From positions 1 through 64,000 of the forward strand of contig JAHDMJ010000008.1 in NCBI GenBank assembly GCA_018436095.1: DNA of 64,000 bases, in the 5' to 3' direction. Both the position numbers and the translations under genes were made by a program. This stretch comes from Clostridia bacterium (lineage in GTDB: Bacteria > Bacillota > Peptococcia > DRI-13 > UBA5745). Of this stretch, positions 52,607 to 61,518 are shown piece after piece; position 1 is the stretch's first letter; every line of letters begins with the position of its first letter. The notes beneath the pieces were generated by a model. That model saw only the letters and a list, made by a program, of their open reading frames with translations. It was not told where the DNA came from and made no database searches.

Positions 52607-53404
52607 ATGAGCCCAATAGAGGCCGCCGATAGCAGCAGACGCACTCAAGGCACCGGCAACACATATGATGCAGTGTTTACGGATAAAAAAGATAATGCTA
52701 CGGTGAAGGCTTCCGATTTTCTAAATTTGATGGTTGCCCAGATGAAAAGCCAGGATTTCATGAATCCTATGGATGATACCCAATTTGTCACCCAGATGGC
52801 CCAGTTTTCCACCATGCAGCAAATGCAGGAGATGGCGGAATACTCCAAATCCAACTATGCCATGTCTCTGGTAGGAAAAACCGTTACCGCCACCAGATTT
52901 ACCGTATCCGGCAGTTTAGATACGACCACGGGGCTGGTGGAAAAGATTTCTTTTGTAGATAACGAGTATGTCCTTTCTATCCAGGGCAAGAAGTACACCC
53001 TTAGCCAGATCATGGAGGTTCAAGCCGGGCAAAACAGCGGTAAAGAAGAGGAACCTGTCTGCGCAGTCGATCCTTCTAAGATAGATGTGGAAGCAGGAGA
53101 AACAACGAAGGATGCGGCTGTGGTAACCTGGAAAGTGGCTACCGAGGATGTGGTTTTGGCCAAGGAGCTGAAATACACCGTTTACTACAGTAAAGAAGGG
53201 CCCTTCGATACTTTGGAGGCGGTGAAAAAAGGCAGTGTTTCCGGTGAGGCGGACCGCAGGGATATCGCAGTAGATACCATTACAGGCTTAGAGCCGGATA
53301 CCGAATATTACATTAATGTAGTAGTGAAGGACAAAAACGGAGCTGAAGCCATTTACCGGCCGGTTAAAATCAAAACTCAGTCGGATATTGTTAACGCCGA
53401 TTAA
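52607..53404 (+). CDS. flgD: Flagellar hook capping protein FlgD fused to an FnIII-like domain
   Basis: 265 residues. The FlgD N-terminal cap motif is standard (DFLNLMVAQMKSQDFMNPMD, TQFVTQMAQFSTMQQMQEMA, residues 37-77). Instead of the usual FLgD Ig-like end, residues about 150-258 read like a fibronectin type III domain: VVTWKVATEDVVL, ELKYTVYYSKEGP, ITGLEPDTEYYINVVVKDKN. It is the scaffold for hook growth. No frameshift separates the two parts. Confidence 0.88.
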   Translation: MSPIEAADSSRRTQGTGNTYDAVFTDKKDNATVKASDFLNLMVAQMKSQDFMNPMDDTQFVTQMAQFSTMQQMQEMAEYSKSNYAMSLVGKTVTATRFTVSGSLDTTTGLVEKISFVDNEYVLSIQGKKYTLSQIMEVQAGQNSGKEEEPVCAVDPSKIDVEAGETTKDAAVVTWKVATEDVVLAKELKYTVYYSKEGPFDTLEAVKKGSVSGEADRRDIAVDTITGLEPDTEYYINVVVKDKNGAEAIYRPVKIKTQSDIVNAD

Positions 53405-53425
53405 AGCCAGGAAGGATAATGGATC

Positions 53426-53833
53426 ATGGAGGATATGCGCTTAAAGTTTTATACTCCGGTAACTACAGGCACTCCTCATATTAACAGAATACCTCAAGCT
53501 CCCAGGGTGGAGGAAAAAAACGGCGACTCAGGCCAGCTATCTTTCCGGCAAGCACTGGAAGCCCAGTTGCAAAAAAACAGCAGCCTTTCCTTTTCCAAGC
53601 ACGCTGTAAACCGGGCTGTGGAGAGGAATTTGGAGCTTTCCGAGGAAAGTCTGGCCCGGCTTAATGAAGGCGTGCGGCTGGCCGAAGAAAAGAATCTGGA
53701 GGAGCCTTTGATTCTGGTGGATAAGACAGCATTTTTAGTCAACATCAAAAACAATAAGGTGATTACCACAGTAGGGGCCAACGAATTAAAGGGAAATGTA
53801 TTTACAAATATCGACGGAACCGTAATTATTTAG
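53426..53833 (+). CDS. Flagellar operon protein, TIGR02530 type
   Basis: 135 residues; the family core is SLSFSKHAVNRAVERNLELS followed by NEGVRLAEEKNLEEPLILVD and KTAFLVNIKNNKVITTVGAN. Such proteins lie between flgD and flgE in many Bacillota; the function is unproven, perhaps in hook assembly. GGAAGG precedes ATG. Confidence 0.85.
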   Translation: MEDMRLKFYTPVTTGTPHINRIPQAPRVEEKNGDSGQLSFRQALEAQLQKNSSLSFSKHAVNRAVERNLELSEESLARLNEGVRLAEEKNLEEPLILVDKTAFLVNIKNNKVITTVGANELKGNVFTNIDGTVII

Positions 53834-53895
53834 CTGGACCTTTTCAGGAGGCTTATCCCCTGTCCCGAATGACGGAAGGATAGGGGCGGTTCCAG
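53834..53895 (+). other. Two-stem RNA structure just before flgE
   Basis: Inner stem: CCCCTGTCC (53857-53865) with GGATAGGGG (53878-53886), one G-U pair. Outer stem: CTGGACC (53834-53840) with GGTTCCAG (53888-53895), one bulge. No T-run, so not a terminator; it could stabilise or process the flgE message. Confidence 0.6.
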
Positions 53896-53913
53896 TAAAA
53901 AGGAGAAGGATTA

Positions 53914-56352
53914 ATGAATCGAGCTATGTTTTCCGGCGTGGCGGGCATGAAAACCCACCAAACCAAGCTGGATGTCATCGGCAACAACATTGCCAACGTC
54001 AATACCTATGGCTATAAGTCCCAAAGGGCCATATTCAGCGACGTTTTCTATCAGACCTTAAACGGCGCTTCCCAAGGCACAGCCAGCCGGGGCGGCACCA
54101 ATCCCTCGACGGTAGGTTACGGCTCAAGTCTGGCTTCCATTCAGACCCAAATGAGCCAGTCCAGCATGCAAAACACCGGTTTTGGTCTGGATGTAGCTAT
54201 TACCGGCGAAGGCTTCCTGCAGGTAATGGATGCCGACGGCAATATTTTCTACACCAAAGCCGGCCTTTTGGACTATGATGCCAACGGCTATTTGGTAGAC
54301 GTCAACGGCAACTTTGTGTTGGGCGCTTCCGACGTCAACGGCAAGCCCAATACCCAGAAGATCAAGCTGGACGGCGTGGGCGCCGTATCCCCCGTGGCTC
54401 CCAAAGCCAGCCAGGAAATCAACGGCATAACCTACACCCTGACCGGCTCCAATGCCACCAAAGATGGCAACGTAGGTATTTCCCTGACCTCCGGCCAGTT
54501 GCCCATCGGTGAAAAGGCCAAAGCGGTCATCAGCAACAGCGGTTCCATTACCGTTCAGTTGAATGCCACTGAGGTATTCAGCAGCCTGACGGAGCTGAAT
54601 AATGAGATCAATAAGGCTATTGTCCTGGCCAACAACAACCAGCCTCATGCGGCAGGAACCTTTACGCTGACCATGACCGATGCAGCCGGCAACGACGCCA
54701 GTTATAAGTTCAGCAGCACCATCCCGGCGTCCATTACCGGCGGACCTGGCGCTACCGGCGCCAGCTTCCTCGGCGGCGCCACAATAACTGAACTGAGTCC
54801 TGATTTTGCCGGTACCGGAGCCTTGGATTTTAGCGGCAGCAGCTTTGATGCCACTGGAGATATGATTCTTAGAGCGGAGGCGGCCAACGGCAGAGTCTAT
54901 AGCGTGACCATTCCTCGTTCTAGTTTTGGTAGTCCCCAGAACGTTACCTTAAATGGTGTTGGTGGAGCTGCCGGCAGCATTACCATGTCTATACCAAGCA
55001 TATCGACTATGGTTGCCAATACGGTAGGCGCTTCAGTTACGGAAACCGATTTAGCAGCCGCTTTCTCTACTTATTTAGCTAATCACAATTATGCAGGCAA
55101 TGGCACTGGGGGGATTACCGGCGGTCCCGGCTCCACTGGCGCCAGCTTTCTCGGCGGTGCTACAATAACGCCAGGCTCGGGCTTTAACGGTTCTGGTGAT
55201 CTGACTTTTACCGGTAGCTTTACAGCCGGCAACAATATGGCCATTACCGCCACTGATGAAGACGGTAGGACCTACACTGTTACAATACCTTATAGTACTC
55301 TCAGCACTTCTGGTCCCCATAACGTTACTCTAGCTGCCAGCGGTGGCGGTGCTAACGGAACCATTGAAATGACTATTCCCGACATCGCAACGATGGTTGC
55401 CAATACCGTGGGAGCCTCAGTTACGGAAGCCGATCTAGAAGCTAATTTCTTCCATTATCTGACCAACCACAGCTATTCTGTTACCGCTCCCCAAACTACC
55501 TCAACCGGTCTCACCGGTGAACAAATCGCCGTAGACAATTACGACGTGATTGCCGGCAAGGTGACGGGCTTCCCTGTAGCCAATTTCAAATTTGAAGGCA
55601 CCAGCAACGATTTCCGCGGTGACGGCGCTATTACCAACTTTGGCTTGACCTATAGCACTGCCGGCGGTGTCAATAGCTGGACCGTGGCTATGACTATTGA
55701 TGGGGTTGTCTACAGCGGCACTATCCCCGAAACGGCGGTAGGCTCTTCCTTGCTGCTGAAAGGCCCCGGCGGCGATTCCATTCAGTTGGGCATCCCCAGC
55801 TTCAGCTACATCAACAGCCTTTTTGGCTCTACACCTAACGACGGTGAAACCTTAGATCTGATGGACGGCACCAAGGTAGACCCACCCTTTGGTACTGGCA
55901 ACACAGCCACCCCGTCCATTCCCTCAAGCAACCTGGGCCTGTCCAGCGTAGGCTTCAACCTGGCCGGCGGCACCGTAGGCGGTCCCGTCACCTTGGATCA
56001 GCTATCCAGTATCGCCATCGGCAACGACGGCACCATCTCCGTCAGTCATCCCGATAAAGGCACCATAAACGTGGGTAAGGTCAGCCTGGCTAACTTTGCT
56101 AACCCCCGCGGCCTTTTGCAGGAAGGTACCAATTATTACTCCGAGACGGTAAACTCCGGCAAGGCCGTGCTCTGCGATCCCGGTACCAACGGCACCGGCG
56201 GGCTGAAATCCAACTCTTTGGAAATGTCCAACGTTGACTTGTCTCAAGAATTTGCCGATATGATCACTACCCAGAGAGGCTTCCAGGCCAATACCCGGGT
56301 GATTACAGTATCCGATACCATGCTGGAAGAATTAATTAATCTTAAACGATAA
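53914..56352 (+). CDS. flgE: Flagellar hook protein FlgE (long, with internal repeats)
   Basis: 812 residues, about twice the common length. The rod-family ends are intact: MFSGVAGMKTHQTKLDVIGN, NNIANVNTYGYKSQ at the start and QEFADMITTQRGFQANTRVI, TVSDTMLEELINLKR at the end. The middle holds two tandem copies of a roughly 125-residue domain (about 274-394 and 401-522) and a more distant third (about 565-645). These surface domains would thicken the hook. Strong ribosome site AAAGGAG. Confidence 0.93.
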   Translation: MNRAMFSGVAGMKTHQTKLDVIGNNIANVNTYGYKSQRAIFSDVFYQTLNGASQGTASRGGTNPSTVGYGSSLASIQTQMSQSSMQNTGFGLDVAITGEGFLQVMDADGNIFYTKAGLLDYDANGYLVDVNGNFVLGASDVNGKPNTQKIKLDGVGAVSPVAPKASQEINGITYTLTGSNATKDGNVGISLTSGQLPIGEKAKAVISNSGSITVQLNATEVFSSLTELNNEINKAIVLANNNQPHAAGTFTLTMTDAAGNDASYKFSSTIPASITGGPGATGASFLGGATITELSPDFAGTGALDFSGSSFDATGDMILRAEAANGRVYSVTIPRSSFGSPQNVTLNGVGGAAGSITMSIPSISTMVANTVGASVTETDLAAAFSTYLANHNYAGNGTGGITGGPGSTGASFLGGATITPGSGFNGSGDLTFTGSFTAGNNMAITATDEDGRTYTVTIPYSTLSTSGPHNVTLAASGGGANGTIEMTIPDIATMVANTVGASVTEADLEANFFHYLTNHSYSVTAPQTTSTGLTGEQIAVDNYDVIAGKVTGFPVANFKFEGTSNDFRGDGAITNFGLTYSTAGGVNSWTVAMTIDGVVYSGTIPETAVGSSLLLKGPGGDSIQLGIPSFSYINSLFGSTPNDGETLDLMDGTKVDPPFGTGNTATPSIPSSNLGLSSVGFNLAGGTVGGPVTLDQLSSIAIGNDGTISVSHPDKGTINVGKVSLANFANPRGLLQEGTNYYSETVNSGKAVLCDPGTNGTGGLKSNSLEMSNVDLSQEFADMITTQRGFQANTRVITVSDTMLEELINLKR
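54733..55479 (+). repeat. Tandem 381-bp-period domain repeat in flgE
   Basis: Copy 1 (54733-55095) and copy 2 (55114-55479) both encode ITGGPG(A/S)TGASFLGGATIT, a beta-rich stretch with GR(V/T)Y(S/T)VTIP, then TMVANTVGASVTE. The similarity is clear but well diverged in DNA, so it is an old duplication. Confidence 0.88.
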
Positions 56353-56387
56353 TAAATAAGAATCTACCGATGGCGGCGGCAATCGTC

Positions 56388-56439
56388 TCCGTCGTCGGCA
56401 AGGGGAAAGCGGCTGAGGTTTCCTTTTGCCGATGACGGA
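56388..56439 (+). other. 21-bp hairpin between flgE and flbD
   Basis: TCCGTCGTCGGCAAGGGGAA (56388 on) pairs with 56419-56439 with only a few G-U pairs, around a ten-base loop. No T-run follows, so it is not an intrinsic terminator. It could stop 3'-to-5' decay and so stabilise the flgE message. Confidence 0.75.
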
Positions 56440-56478
56440 ATCCATCATAAAATGCTAAGCAGATAGGAGAAGTGCAAG

Positions 56479-56676
56479 ATGATAATGTTAACTAAGCTGG
56501 ACGGAACCACCTTTGCCCTGAATTCCGACTTGATCGAAACGATTGTGGAAAATCCCGATACCACCATCCATTTGACGATAAAGAAATTTTATATCGTCAG
56601 GGAGACCATGGAAGAAATCATGGAGAAAGTAATTCAGTTTCGTAAAGAAATCAATGGCGTGTTGGATCGTAAATAG
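56479..56676 (+). CDS. flbD: Flagellar protein FlbD/SwrD
   Basis: 65 residues, MIMLTKLDGTTFALNSDLIE and VRETMEEIMEKVIQFRKEI. The FlbD (SwrD) family lies between flgE and motA or fliL and raises motor power in Bacillus. TAGGAG precedes ATG. Confidence 0.9.
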   Translation: MIMLTKLDGTTFALNSDLIETIVENPDTTIHLTIKKFYIVRETMEEIMEKVIQFRKEINGVLDRK

Positions 56677-56715
56677 CCGCCGGCCAAATATTCGGGGAAG
56701 GAATGGTTTTCTAAC

Positions 56716-57570
56716 GTGAGAAGAAAAATGGACCTTATGTCAATACTTGGGTGGGCATTCGGTATTGTTTTGATGGTCATCGGCATGTGCCTGACAAAAA
56801 GCTTGGCGGATGGAAGCTACAGTTTTAACCTTGGCAATGTTGTGAACTTTTTTGACCCCACCAGTATTGCCATCGTATTGGGCGGCACCCTGGTGGCTTT
56901 GATGGTTTCCTTTCCGGGCAGCCAATTGGCTAAGGTGCCCAAGCATATGAGGATCGTGCTGATGCCGAAGCAATACGATCCCGGCATTTATATTAACCAG
57001 CTAGTGGAGTTTGCCAAGAAAGCCAGGATCAACGGTTTATTGGCTTTGGAAGAAGATTTAGAGGGAATTAATGACGCCTTCTTAAAAAACAGCATGATGA
57101 TGGTTGTAGACTCAGTGGACCCGGAAAAGGTGAAGCAGCAATTGGAAATGCGGCTGGATCATATGGATGACCGCCATGCTCAAGAGAGAGCATTATACAG
57201 CAAGGGCGCCAGCTATGCTCCCGCCTTTGGTATGATCGGTACCTTAATTGGTTTGATTAACTTGCTGAAAGACATGGGCGATGTCAGTACCATAGGTCCC
57301 AACATGGCTGTCGCTTTGATTACTACCTTTTATGGTACAATATTATCCAACTTAATTTTTACACCTATCGCCAATAAATTGCAGACCCGCCATGAAGAAG
57401 AATTTTTATGTAATATGATTATTTGCGAAGGCGTTCAGGCTATCCAGGCCGGTGAGAATCCTAAGTTTATACAGGAGCGGCTGATGAATCTCCTGCCTCA
57501 ATATAAACAGAATTTAATCAATAATATGGATGAAGAAGATTCCACTCCTAAAAAGAGAAAAAAGAAATGA
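56716..57570 (+). CDS. motA: Flagellar motor stator protein MotA
   Basis: 284 residues, four membrane helices, stator loop with KARINGLLALEEDLEGINDA, and the proline-bearing helices PAFGMIGTLIGLINLLKDMG and GPNMAVALITTFYGTILSNL. It forms the ion channel with MotB. The start may be GTG 56716 or ATG 56728 (MDLMSILGWAF); neither ribosome site is ideal. Confidence 0.93.
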   Translation: MRRKMDLMSILGWAFGIVLMVIGMCLTKSLADGSYSFNLGNVVNFFDPTSIAIVLGGTLVALMVSFPGSQLAKVPKHMRIVLMPKQYDPGIYINQLVEFAKKARINGLLALEEDLEGINDAFLKNSMMMVVDSVDPEKVKQQLEMRLDHMDDRHAQERALYSKGASYAPAFGMIGTLIGLINLLKDMGDVSTIGPNMAVALITTFYGTILSNLIFTPIANKLQTRHEEEFLCNMIICEGVQAIQAGENPKFIQERLMNLLPQYKQNLINNMDEEDSTPKKRKKK

Positions 57571-57625
57571 TAAAGGCATAATATTAAAAGCAATTATTAT
57601 AAGGCATTGAAAAGAAGGTGAGAAC

Positions 57626-58438
57626 ATGGCAAGAAGAAAACGAGATGATGATGGCGGCGGTACCTGGCTTGATACTTATGCCGATATGGTTACGTTGCTG
57701 CTCACCTTTTTTGTGGTTCTAGTGGGCATGGCCTCCTTTGAAACGGAAACCATCGATATTTTAATCCGGTCTTTTGGCGGGGCTCAGATTCTTGAGCAGG
57801 GGGCCGGCGGCGCCGGCGGCGCTTATTCTGCCGGCGAGATAGCGGGGTCTGAGGCCGAATTAACTATGGACTCTCTCTATCAGCATATCAAGGACTATGT
57901 GGAATCCCAGGGTATGGAAGCAGCCGTTTCCATTTCTAAGCACGAAGACATTGTTTATATACGGTTCAGCAGCCAAATATTATTTCAGCCGGACCGCTAT
58001 GTCTTGGTAGAGGAGGCTAAACCTCTTCTGGGTTTCATCGGGGAAGTTCTCAAGATATATGAAGAGAAGATTCGGGTCATCAATGTCTGCGGCCATACGG
58101 CCCAAACAGGCCGGGCAAAATCCGAGGTTTCTGACTGGCGGCTTTCCGGCGAGCGGGCGGCAACCGTGGCTATGTTCTTTGAAGATGAAAGAGATATCGA
58201 CAAGCAGAAAATGATCACCTTCGGTTATGGCGACAATTATCCCATTGCAGATAATTCCACAGAACCGGGCCGGCAGCAAAACCGGCGGGTGGAGCTGGTA
58301 ATCGTAGGTGAGAAAAGCTTGATTAATTTTGACGTATATGGTATTTTAGGCGGAATTTTTGACAGCAATCAATTTCCCACCAGCGGCGGCGCCAGCGAGC
58401 TTTTGACGCCGGGGTTGAATAATGGCAGCACAAATTAA
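57626..58438 (+). CDS. motB: Flagellar motor stator protein MotB
   Basis: 270 residues. A single helix with the ion-binding Asp (TWLDTYADMVTLLLTFFVVL, D20) and a C-terminal OmpA-type peptidoglycan domain (INVCGHTAQTG, DWRLSGERAATVAMFF, NRRVELVIV). The Thr/Val pattern does not by itself settle H+ versus Na+. No fliL lies between it and fliM. Confidence 0.93.
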   Translation: MARRKRDDDGGGTWLDTYADMVTLLLTFFVVLVGMASFETETIDILIRSFGGAQILEQGAGGAGGAYSAGEIAGSEAELTMDSLYQHIKDYVESQGMEAAVSISKHEDIVYIRFSSQILFQPDRYVLVEEAKPLLGFIGEVLKIYEEKIRVINVCGHTAQTGRAKSEVSDWRLSGERAATVAMFFEDERDIDKQKMITFGYGDNYPIADNSTEPGRQQNRRVELVIVGEKSLINFDVYGILGGIFDSNQFPTSGGASELLTPGLNNGSTN

Positions 58439-58486
58439 TCAAATAGAGGGTATCCGTAATCCCAGGGGAAAGGGGGAAGCAAACTA

Positions 58487-59479
58487 GTGGCGGAAAATCT
58501 ATCTCAAAGCCAAATCGACGAACTGCTCAAAAAAATGCAGAGCGGTAAAAAGGTCGAGCAGGAAATAGAAGAGCCCAAGCAAAAAGTAAAAGAATACGAC
58601 TTCAGCAGCCCGAAAAAGTTTACAAAAGACCAATTAAAATCACTAAACAATTTGTATGAGACTTTTTCCCGGGTGGTAGCCTCTTATTTTACAAGTATTT
58701 TAAGAGATATTTGCGAAGTGAATGTGGTACAAATTGAAGAGCAACGCTATAATGAATTCAATAACGCTTTGCCGGATACTACTTTGGTTGCTATGATTGA
58801 TTTTAAACCCGGTGAAAGCAATTATGATGAGACAGCCCTGATGATCGAATTTTCCACATCCTTCGGCTACTTGATCATTGAGCGGTTAATGGGCGCCATC
58901 GGCGACGTTTATATGCCGGACCGGGATTACACGGAAATTGAGTTGGCGATTCTAAAAACGGTGCTGGAGCGGATTACCGGTCATCTGAAAGAAGCCTGGT
59001 GCAATTATTTTGCAGTAACCACATCCCTTAGAAGTATTGAAACCAACGGCCGTATGATTCAGGCATTTTCTTCCCAGGACGTGGTAGTAATCGTTACTCT
59101 GGAGATCATTTCCGGCAGTTTTTCTTGTACCGCCAATATTTGTATGCCTGCTGAAAACATGGATGCCGTCATTGCCAGCTTTAGTACAAAATATGCCAGA
59201 GCGGCCAAACAGCAGGATCCGGAGAAAGAAAAAGCCAAGAAAGATCTGGTTTTGGATTATTTGAAACAGTCGGATCTGGAAGTGGAAGCCATATTGGATC
59301 AATGTCAAATGACTTTCGGCGATATTTTGCAATTACAAGTTAATGATGTAATCGCCTTAAATAAAAAAATCGACAGCAACATCTGTGTTACTGTAGACGG
59401 TATTCCCTGGTATTACGCCAGGCTGGGCGAAACAAAAACAAAAAAGGCAGTTAAATTGGTTGATTCCATTGCCATATGA
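58487..59479 (+). CDS. fliM: Flagellar motor switch protein FliM
   Basis: 330 residues: N-terminal CheY-binding peptide LSQSQIDELLKKMQSG (residues about 4-19), CheC-like middle domain (ERLMGAIGDVYMPDRDYTEI), and the SpoA/FliN C-terminal domain. GTG start behind GGGGGAAG. Its last bases overlap the fliY ATG. Confidence 0.95.
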   Translation: MAENLSQSQIDELLKKMQSGKKVEQEIEEPKQKVKEYDFSSPKKFTKDQLKSLNNLYETFSRVVASYFTSILRDICEVNVVQIEEQRYNEFNNALPDTTLVAMIDFKPGESNYDETALMIEFSTSFGYLIIERLMGAIGDVYMPDRDYTEIELAILKTVLERITGHLKEAWCNYFAVTTSLRSIETNGRMIQAFSSQDVVVIVTLEIISGSFSCTANICMPAENMDAVIASFSTKYARAAKQQDPEKEKAKKDLVLDYLKQSDLEVEAILDQCQMTFGDILQLQVNDVIALNKKIDSNICVTVDGIPWYYARLGETKTKKAVKLVDSIAI

Positions 59480-61032
59480 AAAGAGGGGTTTTATTGGATA
59501 GCGAACAAATTACGGCAATGAATGCTGGACTTTTAACGGAAAATGAAATGGACGTAATCGGTGAGATTATGAATATCAGCATGGGTTCCGCTGCTACAGC
59601 CGTTTCGGCCATGCTGGATAAACAGGTCACCATTACGACGCCTACTTTGCGTCAAAGCAAATTCGGTCAGGTTGATTATTCCGATATGGACCCCTCGGTA
59701 TTAGTAAAGATCAATTATGTGGAGGGTATTAACGGAGTAAATGTTATCATGTTCCGCAGCCGGGATATGCAGATCATTCTGAATCTGCTTATGGGTAATG
59801 AAGACCTGCCGCCGGAAGATGATCATTTTGAGTTTGATGATATGAGCATGAGCGCCGCCTGCGAGGTGATGAACCAAATGATGGGTTCTTCGGCCACAGC
59901 TTTATCGGAGCTTTTGGGCAGGCCCGTCAATATCTCGACGCCTACGGCTCACCTGTCAGAGCAAATGAATCATTTTGCCTCAGATTTAATGCAAATGAAT
60001 GACGAGGAAATGGTGGTGGCGATTTCCTTCAATATGATGGTCAAAGACGTGATGAACAGCAACTTCATCAGCTTTCTGTCCTTTCCTTTGGCCAAGGATA
60101 TCATCGCCAGCGTAATGCCGGAGGATGGCCCGGGGATTCAGCCGCCGACGCCCATGCCGGAGCCGCAGCCCACAGCGCCGCAACCGGCGGCAGCGCCAGC
60201 ACCAGAACCGATGCCGGAACCGCAGCCAACGGCAGCACCGCAGCCAACGGCAGCACCGCAGCCGACGCCTGCACCGGAACCGACGCCAGTACCACAACCG
60301 GCGGCAACGCCGCAGCCTATGGAAGTGCCACAACCGGCGGCAACGCCGCAGCCTATGGAAGTGCCGCAGCCGATGCCAACGCCGCAGCCCATGGCAACAC
60401 CGCAGCCCATGCCAACGCCGCAGCCCATGGCAACGCCGCAGCCCATGGCAACGCCGCAGCCCATGGCAACGCCGCAGCCCATGCCAACGCCGCAGCCCAT
60501 GGCAGCACCACAGCCCATGGCAGCACCACAGCCCATGGCAGCACCACAGCCCATAGCAGCGCCGCAACCTTGGCCCATGGAACAGCCGGCTCAGCCTTGG
60601 CAGCAGCAACAGCCCTGGCCCAATCAGAGTATGCCGCCATACAATCAAGAAGCGATGGCAGGCCAAAGGATGGCGAATATGGTTACACCGCTTACCCCAT
60701 TAAACATAAAGAAACCTCAGTTCCCGGACTTTTCCGAACCTGGCCGCAAAGGGCCGGCAGCCCAAGGCAACATTGGCTTGCTTATGGGCGTGCCTTTGGA
60801 AGTCTCCATCGTCATTGGCAAAACCCGCCGGAAAATCAAAGAAATATTGGATTTTGGCCAAGGTACGGTTTTGGAGCTTGAAAAACAAACGGGGGCGCCG
60901 GCGGAGATTATTGTCAACGGACAGCTTTTAGCCTATGGCGACGTCATTGTCATCGGTGACAATTTTGGTGTCAGAATAACGGAGATTGTAGGAACAAAAG
61001 AACTGATGGAATCGTTAGATGGCAGTTTGTAG
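59476..61032 (+). CDS. fliY: Motor switch phosphatase FliY (CheC-FliN) with Pro/Gln repeat linker
   Basis: 518 residues. The CheC-like part carries both phosphatase motifs, DVIGEIMN (26-33) and SAACEVMN (126-133). A linker of about 170 residues (216-385) consists of PQP(M/T/A)-x repeats, mostly PQPMAT. The FliN/SpoA domain is at 430-515 (VPLEVSIVIGKTRRKIKEIL, IIVNGQLLAYGDVIVIGDNF). It removes phosphate from CheY-P and builds the C ring. ATG overlaps fliM; TTG 59494, behind GAGGGG, is an alternative start. Confidence 0.93.
   Translation: MKRGVLLDSEQITAMNAGLLTENEMDVIGEIMNISMGSAATAVSAMLDKQVTITTPTLRQSKFGQVDYSDMDPSVLVKINYVEGINGVNVIMFRSRDMQIILNLLMGNEDLPPEDDHFEFDDMSMSAACEVMNQMMGSSATALSELLGRPVNISTPTAHLSEQMNHFASDLMQMNDEEMVVAISFNMMVKDVMNSNFISFLSFPLAKDIIASVMPEDGPGIQPPTPMPEPQPTAPQPAAAPAPEPMPEPQPTAAPQPTAAPQPTPAPEPTPVPQPAATPQPMEVPQPAATPQPMEVPQPMPTPQPMATPQPMPTPQPMATPQPMATPQPMATPQPMPTPQPMAAPQPMAAPQPMAAPQPIAAPQPWPMEQPAQPWQQQQPWPNQSMPPYNQEAMAGQRMANMVTPLTPLNIKKPQFPDFSEPGRKGPAAQGNIGLLMGVPLEVSIVIGKTRRKIKEILDFGQGTVLELEKQTGAPAEIIVNGQLLAYGDVIVIGDNFGVRITEIVGTKELMESLDGSL
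60121..60570 (+). repeat. 18-bp coding tandem repeat in fliY
   Basis: Units such as CCGCAGCCCATGGCAACG recur many times, encoding PQPMAT and variants. As the unit is a multiple of three, slippage would change linker length without breaking the frame. The repeat also opens long shadow frames on both strands. Confidence 0.9.
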
Positions 61033-61055
61033 GGAATAAGATCTTATAGTATAAT
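61027..61055 (+). promoter_or_regulatory. Possible internal promoter before cheY
   Basis: TATAAT at 61050-61055 with TTGTAG 17 bases upstream (61027-61032), overlapping the fliY stop. The -10 is perfect, the -35 weak. It could give cheY extra, operon-independent transcription. Confidence 0.35.
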
Positions 61056-61095
61056 AGAAATATTGCAGACTATTGAGCCGGGAGGAGTAAAAGGG

Positions 61096-61458
61096 ATGTA
61101 TAAAATATTGGTTGTTGATGATGCGGGTTTTATGCGAATGACGATTAAAAACCATTTGAGTAAAGCCGGCTATACGGATTTTGTAGAAGGTGAAGACGGT
61201 CAGAAGGCAGTAGAGCTTTATAAATCGGAAAAACCGGATCTGGTAATTATGGATATTACCATGCCCAACATGAATGGTATTGAGGCCCTGCGTACAATTG
61301 CACAAGAGGACCCCGGCGCTAAAGTGATCATGTGTTCCGCTATGGGTCAGGAGTCCATGGTTATGGAAGCCATTACGCTGGGAGCTTTAGACTTCATCGT
61401 TAAGCCTTTTAAGCAAGAGCGGATTGTCCAGACCGTATCGAAGGTACTGCCGTTATAA
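61096..61458 (+). CDS. cheY: Chemotaxis response regulator CheY
   Basis: 120 residues, a lone receiver domain: acid pair in ILVVDDAGF (D8, D9), phosphorylated Asp in VIMDITMPNMNG (D53), CSAMG (S81) and the conserved Lys in DFIVKPF (K103). It signals to FliM. ATG 61096 is ten bases after GGAGG; the frame is open further up but without a start signal. Confidence 0.95.
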   Translation: MYKILVVDDAGFMRMTIKNHLSKAGYTDFVEGEDGQKAVELYKSEKPDLVIMDITMPNMNGIEALRTIAQEDPGAKVIMCSAMGQESMVMEAITLGALDFIVKPFKQERIVQTVSKVLPL

Positions 61459-61518
61459 CGCCTCAGCTTTCTCGTTATAAGGGCAGTGTTAGTTGCCGGG
61501 CAGGGAGGGGTAGACCGG

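Noticed and set aside
60125-60666. Arg-rich, Gly-Cys and Trp-Ala repeat frames opposite or within fliY
   Set aside because: Shadows of the 18-bp coding repeat in fliY.
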